A model generated the notes under the pieces. The model had not been told where the DNA came from. It saw nothing but the letters and a program-made list of their open reading frames with translations, and searched no databases. Below, piece after piece: positions 20,051 to 29,421 of a stretch of DNA of 64,000 nt. Position 1 is the stretch's first letter. Each line of letters opens with the position of its first letter. This DNA is from an uncultured Coxiella sp. (GTDB lineage: Bacteria > Pseudomonadota > Gammaproteobacteria > Coxiellales > Coxiellaceae): assembly GCA_902623005.1 (NCBI GenBank), contig CACNSC010000010.1:1-64000 (forward strand). Reading direction: 5' to 3'. The position numbers were made by a program, and so were the translations under genes.

Positions 20051-21100
20051 TCATCGCCTCATCACCTGCGCTGTAACAGGCCCCTCGTTTCCATCATTGA
20101 TTGGATTTGCCGTAGCGAGATCTTCAGATGAATTAGCATGATGAACACGCAGCGCATTGATTATCAGTGAGTTCTGCTTCATTGCAACAATCAAATGACT
20201 CATACTCAGATCAACGCTAGGCGGGGCAACCTGCGTTGCACTCGCTGGTACTGGATCAGGGTCAGAACTAAGCATAACGGCATTCCATATTTGACAGGGC
20301 ATACAGCAAATAACTGATAGCGCATTAAAGCAGTGTGAGGAGACAAGCTTCCAATTAATTGGCCAAAGCAGATACAGCGAAGGGCAATTGACTAAACCGC
20401 CAGAGAGGGAACTACTTAAAATGTAGGTCCAAAGATCATTACAACAAGAATACTGTGAAGTAGTAATTGCCCACCAATGCGTCCAAAAATGTAAGCTTGA
20501 AGCGCTGAACAGTTTTGTTGCTTGCAAAGTAAGGCACGTTAGTGAGCCAGATGCGATACTGAAACCTAGAATATACCAAATAGCACATGATCGTGGTTGT
20601 TGGTGCAATACGGATAGATTATACAATTTAAAACAACACATCGAAGGACTCTCATTATCCCTTAATGCTTTAACAATGTGTGACTCAGATGAGTAAAACA
20701 TACAGGTCGGGTTGTTAGAATCATTCCGTAAATACTGAAAGTTAGCAGATAGAGATTCTAATAAGGCTTGCTGGGCCTCAACATCTTGTTGACTGGACAT
20801 GTAATCGTCAAGATGTTGGTAGATCTGATTCAACGCTGCGTGATAAACGTGCTGATCTGCACGAAATTCGTTGACAGCTAACCACTGCGATGTGTGATTA
20901 GAGCGATTGTAATACAGTGCTTTTTCATTGGTTTTTTCACCCACCACCTGCTTAAGCAAAGCAAACAGGGCATCGGGCCAATTTTCATTGGATTGAGCAT
21001 CCAATACTTCAGCATGTTGATTAATATTGTTAGCAGCGGAGTTGGACGAATCACCCGTCAATAATGGCCGAAGTAGACTATTTTGAAACACTGGCACCAC
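20051..21100 (-). CDS. Cys/Trp-rich membrane protein with PmrA-box promoter
   Basis: A 349-residue unknown protein with the same plan as its neighbour at 18708-19883. The soluble helical N-terminal half ('DALFALLKQVV', 'SQWLAVNEFRADQHVYHAALNQIYQHLDDY') is followed by three or so hydrophobic stretches rich in Cys, Trp and Ser ('ILGFSIASGSLTCLTLQA', 'FNALSVICCMPCQIW') and a polar tail. The likely start is GTG at 21100, with aggcg just upstream. A PmrA-type promoter lies 38-70 bp ahead. The tandem pair looks like a duplicated, diverged effector gene family; function unknown. Confidence 0.72.
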   Translation of the reverse strand: MVPVFQNSLLRPLLTGDSSNSAANNINQHAEVLDAQSNENWPDALFALLKQVVGEKTNEKALYYNRSNHTSQWLAVNEFRADQHVYHAALNQIYQHLDDYMSSQQDVEAQQALLESLSANFQYLRNDSNNPTCMFYSSESHIVKALRDNESPSMCCFKLYNLSVLHQQPRSCAIWYILGFSIASGSLTCLTLQATKLFSASSLHFWTHWWAITTSQYSCCNDLWTYILSSSLSGGLVNCPSLYLLWPINWKLVSSHCFNALSVICCMPCQIWNAVMLSSDPDPVPASATQVAPPSVDLSMSHLIVAMKQNSLIINALRVHHANSSEDLATANPINDGNEGPVTAQVMRR

Positions 21101-21137
21101 CGCCTGCAGTCAACTGCAAGAAAGTTACTGGCAGAGT

Positions 21138-21170
21138 ATAATACATCAATAAAATTAAGGAATTATTAAG
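21138..21170 (-). promoter_or_regulatory. PmrA-box promoter of the 349-residue membrane protein gene
   Basis: On the minus strand 21170-21154 reads CTTAAT-AATTC-CTTAAT, a perfect YTTAAK-N5-YTTAAK direct repeat. Ten bases later comes TATTAT (21143-21138) as a -10 box, with TATACT as an overlapping alternative. The predicted leader is about 30 bases to the GTG at 21100. The spacing between box and -10 is identical to that before the kinase gene. Confidence 0.62.
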
Positions 21171-21354
21171 ATTTCAGGGTTGCCGCACGCCTGTTGATGA
21201 ATGGCCATCTCAAGCCATCAACGATGACCCGCCAATTGTATCCCACCGACATGTTGAACAAAGATTAAATGGATATGAAAATAAATGTTTTCTTTAAAAT
21301 CTCTTTATTTTTGGCAACAGTCACGGAAAATCCATCGCCAGATCAATAAATTTT

Positions 21355-21831
21355 ATGGAGTTGAACATGGGTCTTTTTGATAACTGCTGTGATGAGAGCC
21401 TTCACACCACTGAGAATTCGCAGGCGGTGTGTCTGACTGTCGACCTCACACCCATGCTCAAAATAATTGATACGCTAATCACACAACTTAAACAGATTAA
21501 ACTGGAAGCATGGACGTACACCTTATTACCAATGTGGAATAGTCACTTTAATCACTATCAAGCCTGCATGAACACGTGTATTAGTAACCTTGAACAACTG
21601 AAGGATTCAATCCTTCAAGACCTTGCCTCGATACATTGCCATACCGCTAATGATCACGAGCAAGTTTGGTCTGAGATACATACTATTGTTGATCAATGCC
21701 AACAACAGATAGATCCCATCTACCCACACATCGCCATAGCAATAACCGAGCTGTACAACGCGGTAGTCAATGAAAATAATGTTGATAATAATAAAATATC
21801 AACAAAGCCGACCGTTATTTCAAATTATTAG
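21355..21831 (+). CDS. Hypothetical small helical protein
   Basis: A 158-residue acidic soluble protein with no signal or membrane segment. A second Met four codons in (21367, 'MGLFDNCCDES') is a possible alternative start. The body looks helical with several Cys and His ('HFNHYQACMNTCISNLEQLKDS'). No family recognised. It is transcribed divergently from the Cys-rich pair, so it may belong to the same accessory stretch. The preceding 250 bp hold the PmrA-box promoter of the divergent gene and no clear promoter for this one. Confidence 0.65.
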   Translation: MELNMGLFDNCCDESLHTTENSQAVCLTVDLTPMLKIIDTLITQLKQIKLEAWTYTLLPMWNSHFNHYQACMNTCISNLEQLKDSILQDLASIHCHTANDHEQVWSEIHTIVDQCQQQIDPIYPHIAIAITELYNAVVNENNVDNNKISTKPTVISNY

Positions 21832-22118
21832 GAGCATCTTTTAGCAACAAAATAGTGCTGTTATGAAGACTGATGTGACCTAGTCAATACTGCTAAGAAA
21901 CTGCGCGCAAGTGAGTACAATTCGATACCAACGATGGTAATGCGGACTTTATTATACCAATCAAGGCAAACTTTCTTAGTTAATGAAATATTACTCATTA
22001 ATTTCATCGAGTGTTGCCGTTTTGATCGCAAAAAGAAAAACCTATCAGAGTCTACCAGTAAATAGTATCGATTTATTAAATACTAATACGGTCGAAATGC
22101 ACTTGACTTAAAATCATC

Positions 22119-22601
22119 ATGACTGAAATTATCAAACTATCCCAATGCGATCTCAGCATCATGATAGTCGTGATCATTATTGGAATAACCTGTTCATTCG
22201 GTATTGATATGCATCTGCCCTCACTACCGTCAATTGTTACGTATTTCGATTCAACTGTAGGTACAGGGCAGCTTTCAGTGTCACTCTACGTCATGAGCAT
22301 GACAGTATGCCTGCTGATCTACGGACCTATCTCGGGTCGTTTAGGTCGCAAGCCGGTTATTCTTTTTGGGCAAGGATTTATAAACGTCAACACCATTGCT
22401 GGCGCACTATCGAGCTATCGCTCCATGGGCGGGACTGCTTCAGCCTTGTATGGGTCTCTACAAAGTTTCATTGGTTTTTCCGTATCATTGAGTATCAGTA
22501 CCGGCAGTTTTCATAGTGTTACCAGCTTAGCAATTATTTACGAAGCCCTAAGCCTTATTGGACTTCTGTTATTGTACTTTCAACGCGATATGCTTAGTTG
22601 A
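22119..22601 (+). pseudogene. Internally deleted Bcr/CflA-type MFS drug transporter
   Basis: A 160-residue remnant. The first ~88 residues match the start of a Bcr/CflA-family drug:proton antiporter: helix 1, 'DMHLPSLPSI', helix 2, then the MFS loop motif 'GPISGRLGRKPVILFG'. The sequence then jumps to the region just before helix 11 of the same family ('GALSSYRSMGGTASALYG') and ends with helices 11-12. About 230-240 central residues are missing relative to the usual ~400. The reading frame is kept across the junction near 22385. It cannot form a normal 12-helix transporter, so it is probably a pseudogene. Confidence 0.72.
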
Positions 22602-22832
22602 TAAAAATTGCTATCCAGCGATTATTATTTTGCTCGCATTGACGAGTCTAGTCTTGTAAATGACATCCAACCATACAAGACCCATTTAAATATTCATACC
22701 ACTGTTACACTCTATTTTGATCATAAAAATCAGCTGAAAAAATTCATTGAAGTATCATAAACAGTTAAAAGATGATTTTAATTCTCATTTTTGCTACGGT
22801 TTATCTCCGATTATTCAAGGCGTAAGAATACG

Positions 22833-23576
22833 ATGAAACCAATCATTAGCATTTTAGTTTTCTGCTTATTATGTACATCCAATCAATTAATGCTTGCGAG
22901 TGATTCTCCACCTCCTTTATTAAATAAACATACCGTACCCAACTTGGTTACATTGTTACCACCGCCACCAAGCACGCAAGACGCTGCATTTAAACAAGAT
23001 CAGTCCGCTTACAAGCACCTACACTCAGACAGTGATCGTTCACGTCAACAATTAGCGCTTGAGGACAGTGTGTTGGATTATCAGCATGTCGATAATGTCA
23101 TGCCTTTAGCACAGCAGTTCAGTGCCGCATTTGGTCAGACAATATCGCCTAAAACAACACCATATACCTATAAAATACTTCAGCAGATTGTTCTCAATCA
23201 CGAACTCTTCACAGGACCTACCAAACAGCATTATCAGCGGCAGCGACCATTTGTGTTTTACCATCAACACACCTGCAACCCGAATGATGAGGCCTATCTG
23301 ATTCATGATGGTAGCTATCCATCAGGACACAGTACAATCGGGTGGGCAACTGGCCTTGCTCTGGCTGAGGTGAGTCCTAGCCGCAGTAGCAAATTAATAC
23401 AGCGTGGCTATGAATATGGCCAAAGTCGAGTGGTTTGTGGCGCACATTGGCAAAGTGATGTGGATGCAGGGCGTTTAGTCGGCAGCATATTGATGGCGTC
23501 ACTTAATGCAACACCTCTATTCCAACACTGGCTTACCTTGGCACAACAAGAAGTCATCAATCCAGGAAAAACATGA
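22833..23576 (+). CDS. Class A acid phosphatase (PAP2/PhoN family), periplasmic
   Basis: A 247-residue secreted phosphatase. It starts with a Sec signal peptide ('MKPIISILVFCLLCTS...ML', cleavage near 'LAS'). The three PAP2/vanadium-peroxidase motifs are present: 'KQHYQRQRP', 'YPSGHS' and 'SRVVCGAHWQSD', which supply the Lys/Arg phosphate pocket, the general-acid His and the His nucleophile. It would remove phosphate from small organic phosphoesters in the periplasm or outside the cell; in intracellular pathogens such enzymes can blunt the oxidative burst (family knowledge). The frame is open from a TTG at 22791, but ATG 22833 gives the proper signal peptide. Confidence 0.93.
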   Translation: MKPIISILVFCLLCTSNQLMLASDSPPPLLNKHTVPNLVTLLPPPPSTQDAAFKQDQSAYKHLHSDSDRSRQQLALEDSVLDYQHVDNVMPLAQQFSAAFGQTISPKTTPYTYKILQQIVLNHELFTGPTKQHYQRQRPFVFYHQHTCNPNDEAYLIHDGSYPSGHSTIGWATGLALAEVSPSRSSKLIQRGYEYGQSRVVCGAHWQSDVDAGRLVGSILMASLNATPLFQHWLTLAQQEVINPGKT

Positions 23577-23644
23577 TTGACGTGATTGACATTTTGAAAA
23601 TATCCCTGTGATTAGACAACAAATAGTAAGATTAGAAATCTACC

Positions 23645-24814
23645 GTGCGATATAGTCCTGACCAGATATTAAAATGCATTGAACATGCTCGTGCTATGCC
23701 AACCGATATATCCCGGGTTTTCTGGGATAACCATATACTTTTTAAAATACCAGCTCCTGATCTATCTCGCATGCTTGCAGCTCTTCCAACCCATGTGACT
23801 CAACTTTGGCTATCAAATAACGATTTTGATAAAATACCAGTTAATGATCTAATTCAGGTGTTTCGTGCTATACCAGCCGGCGTGACCTCACTTGACGTAT
23901 CAAACAATCATCTTTACCGAATACCGATTGATGATCTGATTGAGGTGCTCCGCGCTATACCCGCCAATGTGACCACGCTTCATTTAGAGTGGAATCACTT
24001 ACGCTTAATACTCGATGATGGTTCTTGTTTTATTTCTGACTACTCACCGATAATTAAGATGCTGGTTGCTATACCGGCCACGGTGACCACGCTTACTCTT
24101 TGTGAAAAGGACAAAGAGGCTATTCTGAAAGCAATCAACAAAGCAATCAGATATATTACAGAGAGTATGAATCACGATAGAAGGGAGATGGCTCATGAAC
24201 AATGTGAGAGTTACTGGGAGGCTGTGCTAATCGATAGAGTCAATAACACTATTGCAATCTCACCAGCACTTTTTCGAATAATCCCCTCAATATGCAAGGA
24301 ATCTATCGATTCAGAACATATCACTTGCGCTAGAAATGAGTTTTATTCTGCGTTTTTATTATTATTATTCAACCCAGAGGTAATCACCGAAAATCGAGAC
24401 GCCATCGATGATTGTTTAAGTCACATCACAATGATTGATGATATCGTTTTACTCGAATGCGCAAGTCGGTTAATTAATGCCAGCCCTAAGAAATTTTTAA
24501 ATAATCCACTTTTTGCAAAGCTTTTGTTGAAATGCAACTTAGCAAGTGATGATGCTAAAAGATTTTGTAGTAAATTACTGCACGATAATGCTAATTCTAA
24601 CGAGGTTTTTTCCCCCACATACATACATAGGAGGGCAAATGAAATCATCAAAAATGCGCAACAACTGTCTAATCATCACAGTCATCCTCACGAAGGGGAA
24701 TCAAATCGAGTAGAATTGACGAAAACAGCCATCCCAAGTGCATTTTTTAATCGAAATCTTCACAATGTCGATCATGCAGGGACAGGCATCTTTGCCAGCC
24801 CACATAACCCGTAA
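23645..24814 (+). CDS. Leucine-rich-repeat protein, candidate effector
   Basis: A 389-residue protein with about four LRR units in residues 25-160, each of some 30 residues and built on the pattern 'L..AIPA.VT.L.L..N.L..IP..DL' (for example 'FRAIPAGVTSLDVSNNHL'). This helix-strand repeat is typical of LRR effectors in Legionella and related intracellular bacteria. The remaining 230 residues form a helical domain without a recognised motif. It has no signal peptide or anchor, so surface display is unlikely and injection or a cytosolic role is more likely (inference). The start is GTG at 23645 with a weak ribosome-binding site. No PmrA box precedes it. Confidence 0.82.
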   Translation: MRYSPDQILKCIEHARAMPTDISRVFWDNHILFKIPAPDLSRMLAALPTHVTQLWLSNNDFDKIPVNDLIQVFRAIPAGVTSLDVSNNHLYRIPIDDLIEVLRAIPANVTTLHLEWNHLRLILDDGSCFISDYSPIIKMLVAIPATVTTLTLCEKDKEAILKAINKAIRYITESMNHDRREMAHEQCESYWEAVLIDRVNNTIAISPALFRIIPSICKESIDSEHITCARNEFYSAFLLLLFNPEVITENRDAIDDCLSHITMIDDIVLLECASRLINASPKKFLNNPLFAKLLLKCNLASDDAKRFCSKLLHDNANSNEVFSPTYIHRRANEIIKNAQQLSNHHSHPHEGESNRVELTKTAIPSAFFNRNLHNVDHAGTGIFASPHNP

Positions 24815-24832
24815 CCACCATGATACTCACAA

Positions 24833-25423
24833 TTAAACGGTCTTTTTGATGGCTCTAAAGGTTAAATTGATGCGACATGTATTCGCTCTTTTACGTTTCG
24901 GCAGTGCATGCAGCCAGTCACGTAATGTTTCAGGCCCCATATAAAGACCATCTCGGTCTGACAGTGGCACTTTAACTACTTGGCTCTTATCACTGACCTG
25001 CTTCAAAAGGAAATCACGAGTTTGACCTAAACTGACAGAGAAAATGCCACAAGACTGATCTATTTCAGGCTCGTTATCCTGATGATAACCCATGTAATGC
25101 TCACCATGACGATAAACATTTAATAAAACCGAGTTCATTCCAGGATAATGACCCGTTATCAGCTCACGAAGCTGCGTTAATCGCGGGGTCCATGGGTGTG
25201 GATTACGCGTGATGCCCGCATAACGGTAAACACAACCATCATCAGCAATCCATAACGATTCACGCGGCACTGTGATTCGACGACCGTACATCAATAACGT
25301 TTCTCGCTCCAATGGCAATGCCAACACTTCATCAACACATTCTTGTGCTAAACCGGCAGGGACGAAATGCTGATGTAAGAAACAATCGCTAATCTTATCC
25401 GACACTTTAATCAGCATAGTCAC
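24833..25423 (-). CDS. AlkB-family alpha-ketoglutarate-dependent dioxygenase
   Basis: A 196-residue Fe(II)/2-oxoglutarate dioxygenase that repairs alkylated bases (1-methyladenine, 3-methylcytosine) by oxidative demethylation. Visible are the 'LLNVYRHGEHYMGYHQDNEPEI' region with the HxD iron ligands, 'SVSLGQTRDFLLK', 'GLYMGPETLRDWLHALPK' with the distal His ligand, and the C-terminal 'RINLTFR' with 2-oxoglutarate-binding Arg residues. It is closer in length and layout to the ALKBH2/3-like bacterial group than to E. coli AlkB. The gene converges on the LRR gene. The upstream aggagaggtg is a strong ribosome-binding site. Confidence 0.92.
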   Translation of the reverse strand: MTMLIKVSDKISDCFLHQHFVPAGLAQECVDEVLALPLERETLLMYGRRITVPRESLWIADDGCVYRYAGITRNPHPWTPRLTQLRELITGHYPGMNSVLLNVYRHGEHYMGYHQDNEPEIDQSCGIFSVSLGQTRDFLLKQVSDKSQVVKVPLSDRDGLYMGPETLRDWLHALPKRKRANTCRINLTFRAIKKTV

Positions 25424-25615
25424 CTCTCCTACTCAACTTACAACTTAAACTAATCGGTTAGTCGATTATTTATTAACCTTTAAAATCCATCATTATAGCG
25501 ACTGCATGGATTACTACACTGTTTCTCTGCCGCCAACTCACATTTAATGATTATAGACAATTCAAGACAGACTGGCTGTCGATGAAGATTCAGTCCTCGA
25601 CTAGAAGATACTCGA

Positions 25616-26194
25616 TCAAGGTAGCGTTCTATTGACCCGCAGGCGCCTAGCCAAGAATCGTGGCAACATACGAACCAATAACGCGTCTTTGAAGACGTAG
25701 TGATGCCAAAGTGCTGAAAAGACATGAAAAGCAAGCAAAAGCACTAGGATCAAGGCTGCCCACTCATGAATCAGATGGGTAATGTACGCAAGCTCAGCAT
25801 CCTTCTGAACCCCAGGCATAGCAACCTTAGTGAAGATCAGGGAGGTTTTATAGCCGCTCGCCGTTGACATCATCCAACCAGAAATAGGCATGATAAAAAT
25901 CAATGCCACTAATAACCACTGTGTGTAACGCAATAATCGATGATAGCGCCGAGAGAGACTGGTCATCTTCTTGGGCGATACAGTTAAAGAGCGCCACAGC
26001 ACCCGTATCACTGCCAGTGCTAAAATAAATAGTCCAGCAGTTTTGTGACTTATAATCACAGCAACGCCAACCGGAATATAGGCACGCAACCACCACATTA
26101 GCCCAGTCAACAGCGAAAAGTAGATGATAGCTGCCACCAGCCAATGCAGTGATTGAGAAATTACACCCCAGCGCGATGAATGATTGATTAACAC
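25616..26194 (-). CDS. Cytochrome b561 family protein
   Basis: A 192-residue four-helix di-heme membrane cytochrome of the bacterial b561 (CybB/YodB) type. The heme-ligand His residues are in 'ISQSLHWLVA' (helix 1), 'IISHKTAGL' (helix 2) and 'ALILVLLLAFHVFSALWHH' (helix 4). Members carry electrons between quinol and superoxide or periplasmic acceptors. The frame is open to 26287, but GTG at 26194 directly after the ribosome-binding site ggagaaggaat gives the usual N terminus ('INHSSRWGVISQSLHW'). It marks the left edge of the sparse island. Confidence 0.9.
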   Translation of the reverse strand: MLINHSSRWGVISQSLHWLVAAIIYFSLLTGLMWWLRAYIPVGVAVIISHKTAGLFILALAVIRVLWRSLTVSPKKMTSLSRRYHRLLRYTQWLLVALIFIMPISGWMMSTASGYKTSLIFTKVAMPGVQKDAELAYITHLIHEWAALILVLLLAFHVFSALWHHYVFKDALLVRMLPRFLARRLRVNRTLP

Positions 26195-26431
26195 ATTCCT
26201 TCTCCCTGTTAGTGTTACAATGAAAAACAACTTTTTTGTATACAGTTTAATGAATCTTAAGGACTGATGGTAGAACGTTAGAGTCAATCAATAAAAGAGG
26301 ATCACAAAAATAATCTATTCTACAAATCGATATCTTTACCAGCGAAGTACATCTCAATAAGCTCTGACAGATGGCAATGCTACATACTAGGATATTTAAA
26401 CCTATGCATCGGATACTATCTTAACCTGATA

Positions 26432-26992
26432 ATGGCATGTTGTTTTATAATCAGCACTATGCCAATATCTTATTCAATTAAAATATTTTTTCAATCTATC
26501 ATTAACCAAAACCATCGTGAATTTGGAGAATTTATTAAAGCATTGCGTTTAGCACAGGGGATTATATTTGTACTAACAACTATTAATCTAACCGGGTGTT
26601 CCCACGAAGAATGCGATCCACTTACTAGCAAATTTTGTAACTATCAAGCTGGTGATGTTTTAAATAAAATTAAAAGTTTTAATTTAGATATTACAGATCT
26701 AGCTTCAGTTGGAGCGAAAAATTCCATCGACTCACCAGAAAGTCTAATACAAACGGTTGGAATACCGGTAAAACCATCTTTTTCAAAAGATGAGATTAAT
26801 CTAGGAGCTAAGACAACTATTCGATATCTAAATTCACTAATGAACCAAAAATCACTGTATAAAATTGAATATATAAAAGGAAAAGGAAAAACCTTTAGCG
26901 TTGCTATCTCAACAAGAGGAAAGAAGTTAAATCAATGGAATTGTAAAGTGGGAACTGAAGGAAGAGTGACCATGGTTAAATGCAGATCCTAA
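26432..26992 (+). CDS. Putative secreted lipoprotein of unknown function
   Basis: A 186-residue frame. A hydrophobic stretch ends in the lipobox-like 'NLTGC' at about residue 56, which fits lipid modification. The N-terminal 37 residues are too long for a normal signal peptide, so translation may start at TTG 26543, which would give a compact 19-residue signal. The mature part is basic with four further Cys, and its C terminus ('QWNCKVGTEGRVTMVKC') looks like a small disulfide-bonded beta structure. No family recognised. It stands alone at the left edge of the island. Confidence 0.6.
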   Translation: MACCFIISTMPISYSIKIFFQSIINQNHREFGEFIKALRLAQGIIFVLTTINLTGCSHEECDPLTSKFCNYQAGDVLNKIKSFNLDITDLASVGAKNSIDSPESLIQTVGIPVKPSFSKDEINLGAKTTIRYLNSLMNQKSLYKIEYIKGKGKTFSVAISTRGKKLNQWNCKVGTEGRVTMVKCRS

Positions 26993-27438
26993 CAATTAGA
27001 TTTGTTAGTAAAGATATAAGTCGCCATTTATACTTTGATCAGTTTCTATCGAATTCTTGTTTTACATAAGCAGCGACAGACCAAGTATACGTATACATAT
27101 GTAATAGATTTAGATATCTGATTTTAATCTGAAACTATCAAATTCAATGTCATTCCCTCTCTAAATTAGATCTGATTTAATGAGTTGTAACTGATAATAA
27201 CAATAACAAAGAAACAAAAAGTAGATTGAATGTATATAATGTCTGACATGAAAATCATCCTGTATAGGATAATAATAAGCGACAGGCATAGAGAAACGGA
27301 TTGAGGCCTCGTGGATTATACTTATAACAGAATTCTATTAAGATGAGTCTCGTTGTGTTCGCTCAGATTATATACAGAATTAGAACCTATAAAGACATCA
27401 CTTACTATAGATCATATTCAAAAAACCAAGAATGAGTT
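26993..27438. other. Intergenic, no gene seen
   Basis: 446 bp of AT-rich sequence without a supported gene. The only structure I noticed is a short perfect hairpin ATCCT-GTAT-AGGAT near 27260. Confidence 0.5.
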
Positions 27439-27624
27439 ATGTGGAAGACAGGCCTTAGAATCACACTCAGCAATGGAGCATTATTGTTACCTATAATCGC
27501 CAGCGCTCAATTTTGGAATCAATTCCTAGACCAAATTCGCCATGTAGTACTTAACAAAGATGTTCGTCCCAGCACTCTTAAAGAAGATCTAGAAAAACTT
27601 ATCTGCACCAAGTCAAAAAATTAA
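27439..27624 (+). CDS. Small hypothetical protein, possibly exported
   Basis: A 61-residue frame starting 'MWKTGLRITLSNGALLLPIIASAQ', which reads like a signal peptide with an A-S-A cleavage site, followed by a short helical, Lys-rich segment. There is no clear ribosome-binding site. It may be the surviving 5' end of a longer gene, because lysine-rich coding-like sequence continues in other frames downstream (27625-27900). Confidence 0.35.
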   Translation: MWKTGLRITLSNGALLLPIIASAQFWNQFLDQIRHVVLNKDVRPSTLKEDLEKLICTKSKN

Positions 27625-28058
27625 CTGCTTAGATAAAAAACAACCTAAAAAGCGCACCACCTACCTCAAACACCGACAGTCTCTCGAGCAAAAGTCTATC
27701 GCATTAAAACTAACGCGCAGGAATTCGTCAGTCTAAAAGCCATAAAGCCTGTGTCTACTAGGATGAAGATGAGTATTCAAGAACCCACGGCAGCTAAGAT
27801 TAATCCCAACACAAAGCCTCCATTATACGATCCGATGGTAGATCATTACTTAGGGTATTTAATAACATTGAAGTACTTATGATTAAAACTACTCAAGCTA
27901 TCACGCAAACACTGTGACCACATGGCGGATAGAATAAATAAGAGCAATTAAAATACAACAAAAATTAGTTTAAACTATCATCGGTAGAAAATGCTAAGCT
28001 TTTAAATATCTACTCACTTTAGATATCATAGAAAAGACAGCTATGGTAATCAAAAATT
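27625..28058. other. Decayed coding-like sequence
   Basis: No intact gene. Short open stretches switch frame: one reads 'NCLDKKQPKKRTTYLKHRQ', another 'KINPNTKPPLYDPMVDHYLG'. A segment at about 27882-27908 beginning ATGATTAAAACTACTCAAGC recurs in diverged form at about 32918-32944. This looks like the remains of a gene that once existed in two copies. Confidence 0.4.
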
Positions 28059-29375
28059 ATGAACAAACTGACAGACAATATCTCAATACTTTTACTAGCT
28101 ATTCTAAGTAGCACTTCAGACTTATTATTTAATAGTACACTTAGCCACCTACTACCTGCCTATCAGTACGGTGACATCATATTTTCATTTAACATGATCA
28201 CATTGATAGCTAGTCTTTTAATTTTTGGAAAGGGAGATTTAATTTATCGATATGTACCGATATACAGGAATAAAAAATCTCCACAACAAGAAACACAGAT
28301 CCAGAAATGGTATACAGTTGATTTTTTTAAGAGATCTATGATACTAATGGCTGTATTTGTGGTACTCAAGATATTAATTAACCATACAGATAAACTTCCT
28401 CTTAATTGCCTTTATATCATCGATCTTTTACCAGTCGCAATTTTATACAGTTATCTAGATATAATTATAAGTCATGTAGGTGCTGCGGGTTATACTAAGA
28501 CACGATTATTAATATGGTATTCTGCTACAGCAGTGGTGCTTATATTTTTTCTTTATGCAATTAAATTATTTGATAGCAGTCTACCCGGCTCAAAGATCAT
28601 TTATATTTATTACATTGCATACATAAGCGTTATAGTTTTCACACTATGTATAATAAAGAAACAAAAAATTTTTACGCACGTTTTTTCTTTTGGAAAGAAA
28701 GTAATTTTAGAAAATAAATTACGAAAAAAATGGGAAGCACATGCAAGGAAGTTCTTCCAGGTTAATCTTTTATTTAGTCTTGCATCCTATATAGGTATAT
28801 TCTTAATCGAAATGACAAGTCATATTCCAGGGTCAGTCGTTAGCGAAGCACAAGTAGGCTATTACTGTGCTATAATGTCGATTACAAGCTTTGTCACTAT
28901 ACTCGACTCCTTCGTTTATGCTGAATCATTAAGAAAAATTCCATTAATTGATATCTCTGACCAGTCCAAAAAAACCTTCAATCAACTCAATAGTAGGGCA
29001 AGTTATTTTAATATACTGTATGCTCTTGTATGTACAATCGTAATATATCTATTCTCTAAAAAACTTTTGTTGATGTTTGGCGAGGAATATAATGGCATTC
29101 AAATACCTTTAATGATTGCAGCAAGCACAAGGGTCCTCCTATGTGCAACAGGGCTGTCAGCTGCGATATTGAATGAAACCGGTCATCAAAGCATAACAAG
29201 AAAAATCTACATCCAATGTTTTTTAATTTATTTTATACTTGGATTAATACTTTGCTACGTATTAGGATTACTTGGACTTACAATTGCGTATTTAATTACC
29301 TATACATACCGATGCATAAGACTTAGAAAAAGTGTTAAGCAGTTATTGCAGATAAAACCACTAGGATTTTTTTGA
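28059..29375 (+). CDS. Polysaccharide flippase-like membrane protein (Wzx/MATE-MVF type)
   Basis: A 438-residue integral membrane protein with about 12-14 hydrophobic helices and very little soluble sequence. Length, the paired N- and C-terminal halves and pieces such as 'GYYCAIMSITSFVTILDSFVYAESLRKIP' fit the polysaccharide-transporter/MVF superfamily that flips lipid-linked sugars. No glycosyltransferase or polymerase gene is next to it, so the substrate is unknown. AT-rich codon use sets it apart from the housekeeping genes and suggests horizontal origin. Confidence 0.75.
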   Translation: MNKLTDNISILLLAILSSTSDLLFNSTLSHLLPAYQYGDIIFSFNMITLIASLLIFGKGDLIYRYVPIYRNKKSPQQETQIQKWYTVDFFKRSMILMAVFVVLKILINHTDKLPLNCLYIIDLLPVAILYSYLDIIISHVGAAGYTKTRLLIWYSATAVVLIFFLYAIKLFDSSLPGSKIIYIYYIAYISVIVFTLCIIKKQKIFTHVFSFGKKVILENKLRKKWEAHARKFFQVNLLFSLASYIGIFLIEMTSHIPGSVVSEAQVGYYCAIMSITSFVTILDSFVYAESLRKIPLIDISDQSKKTFNQLNSRASYFNILYALVCTIVIYLFSKKLLLMFGEEYNGIQIPLMIAASTRVLLCATGLSAAILNETGHQSITRKIYIQCFLIYFILGLILCYVLGLLGLTIAYLITYTYRCIRLRKSVKQLLQIKPLGFF

Positions 29376-29421
29376 AAGAATCGTATTTTAGCTGTTAAGA
29401 CATACGGATGTATGAAAACAA

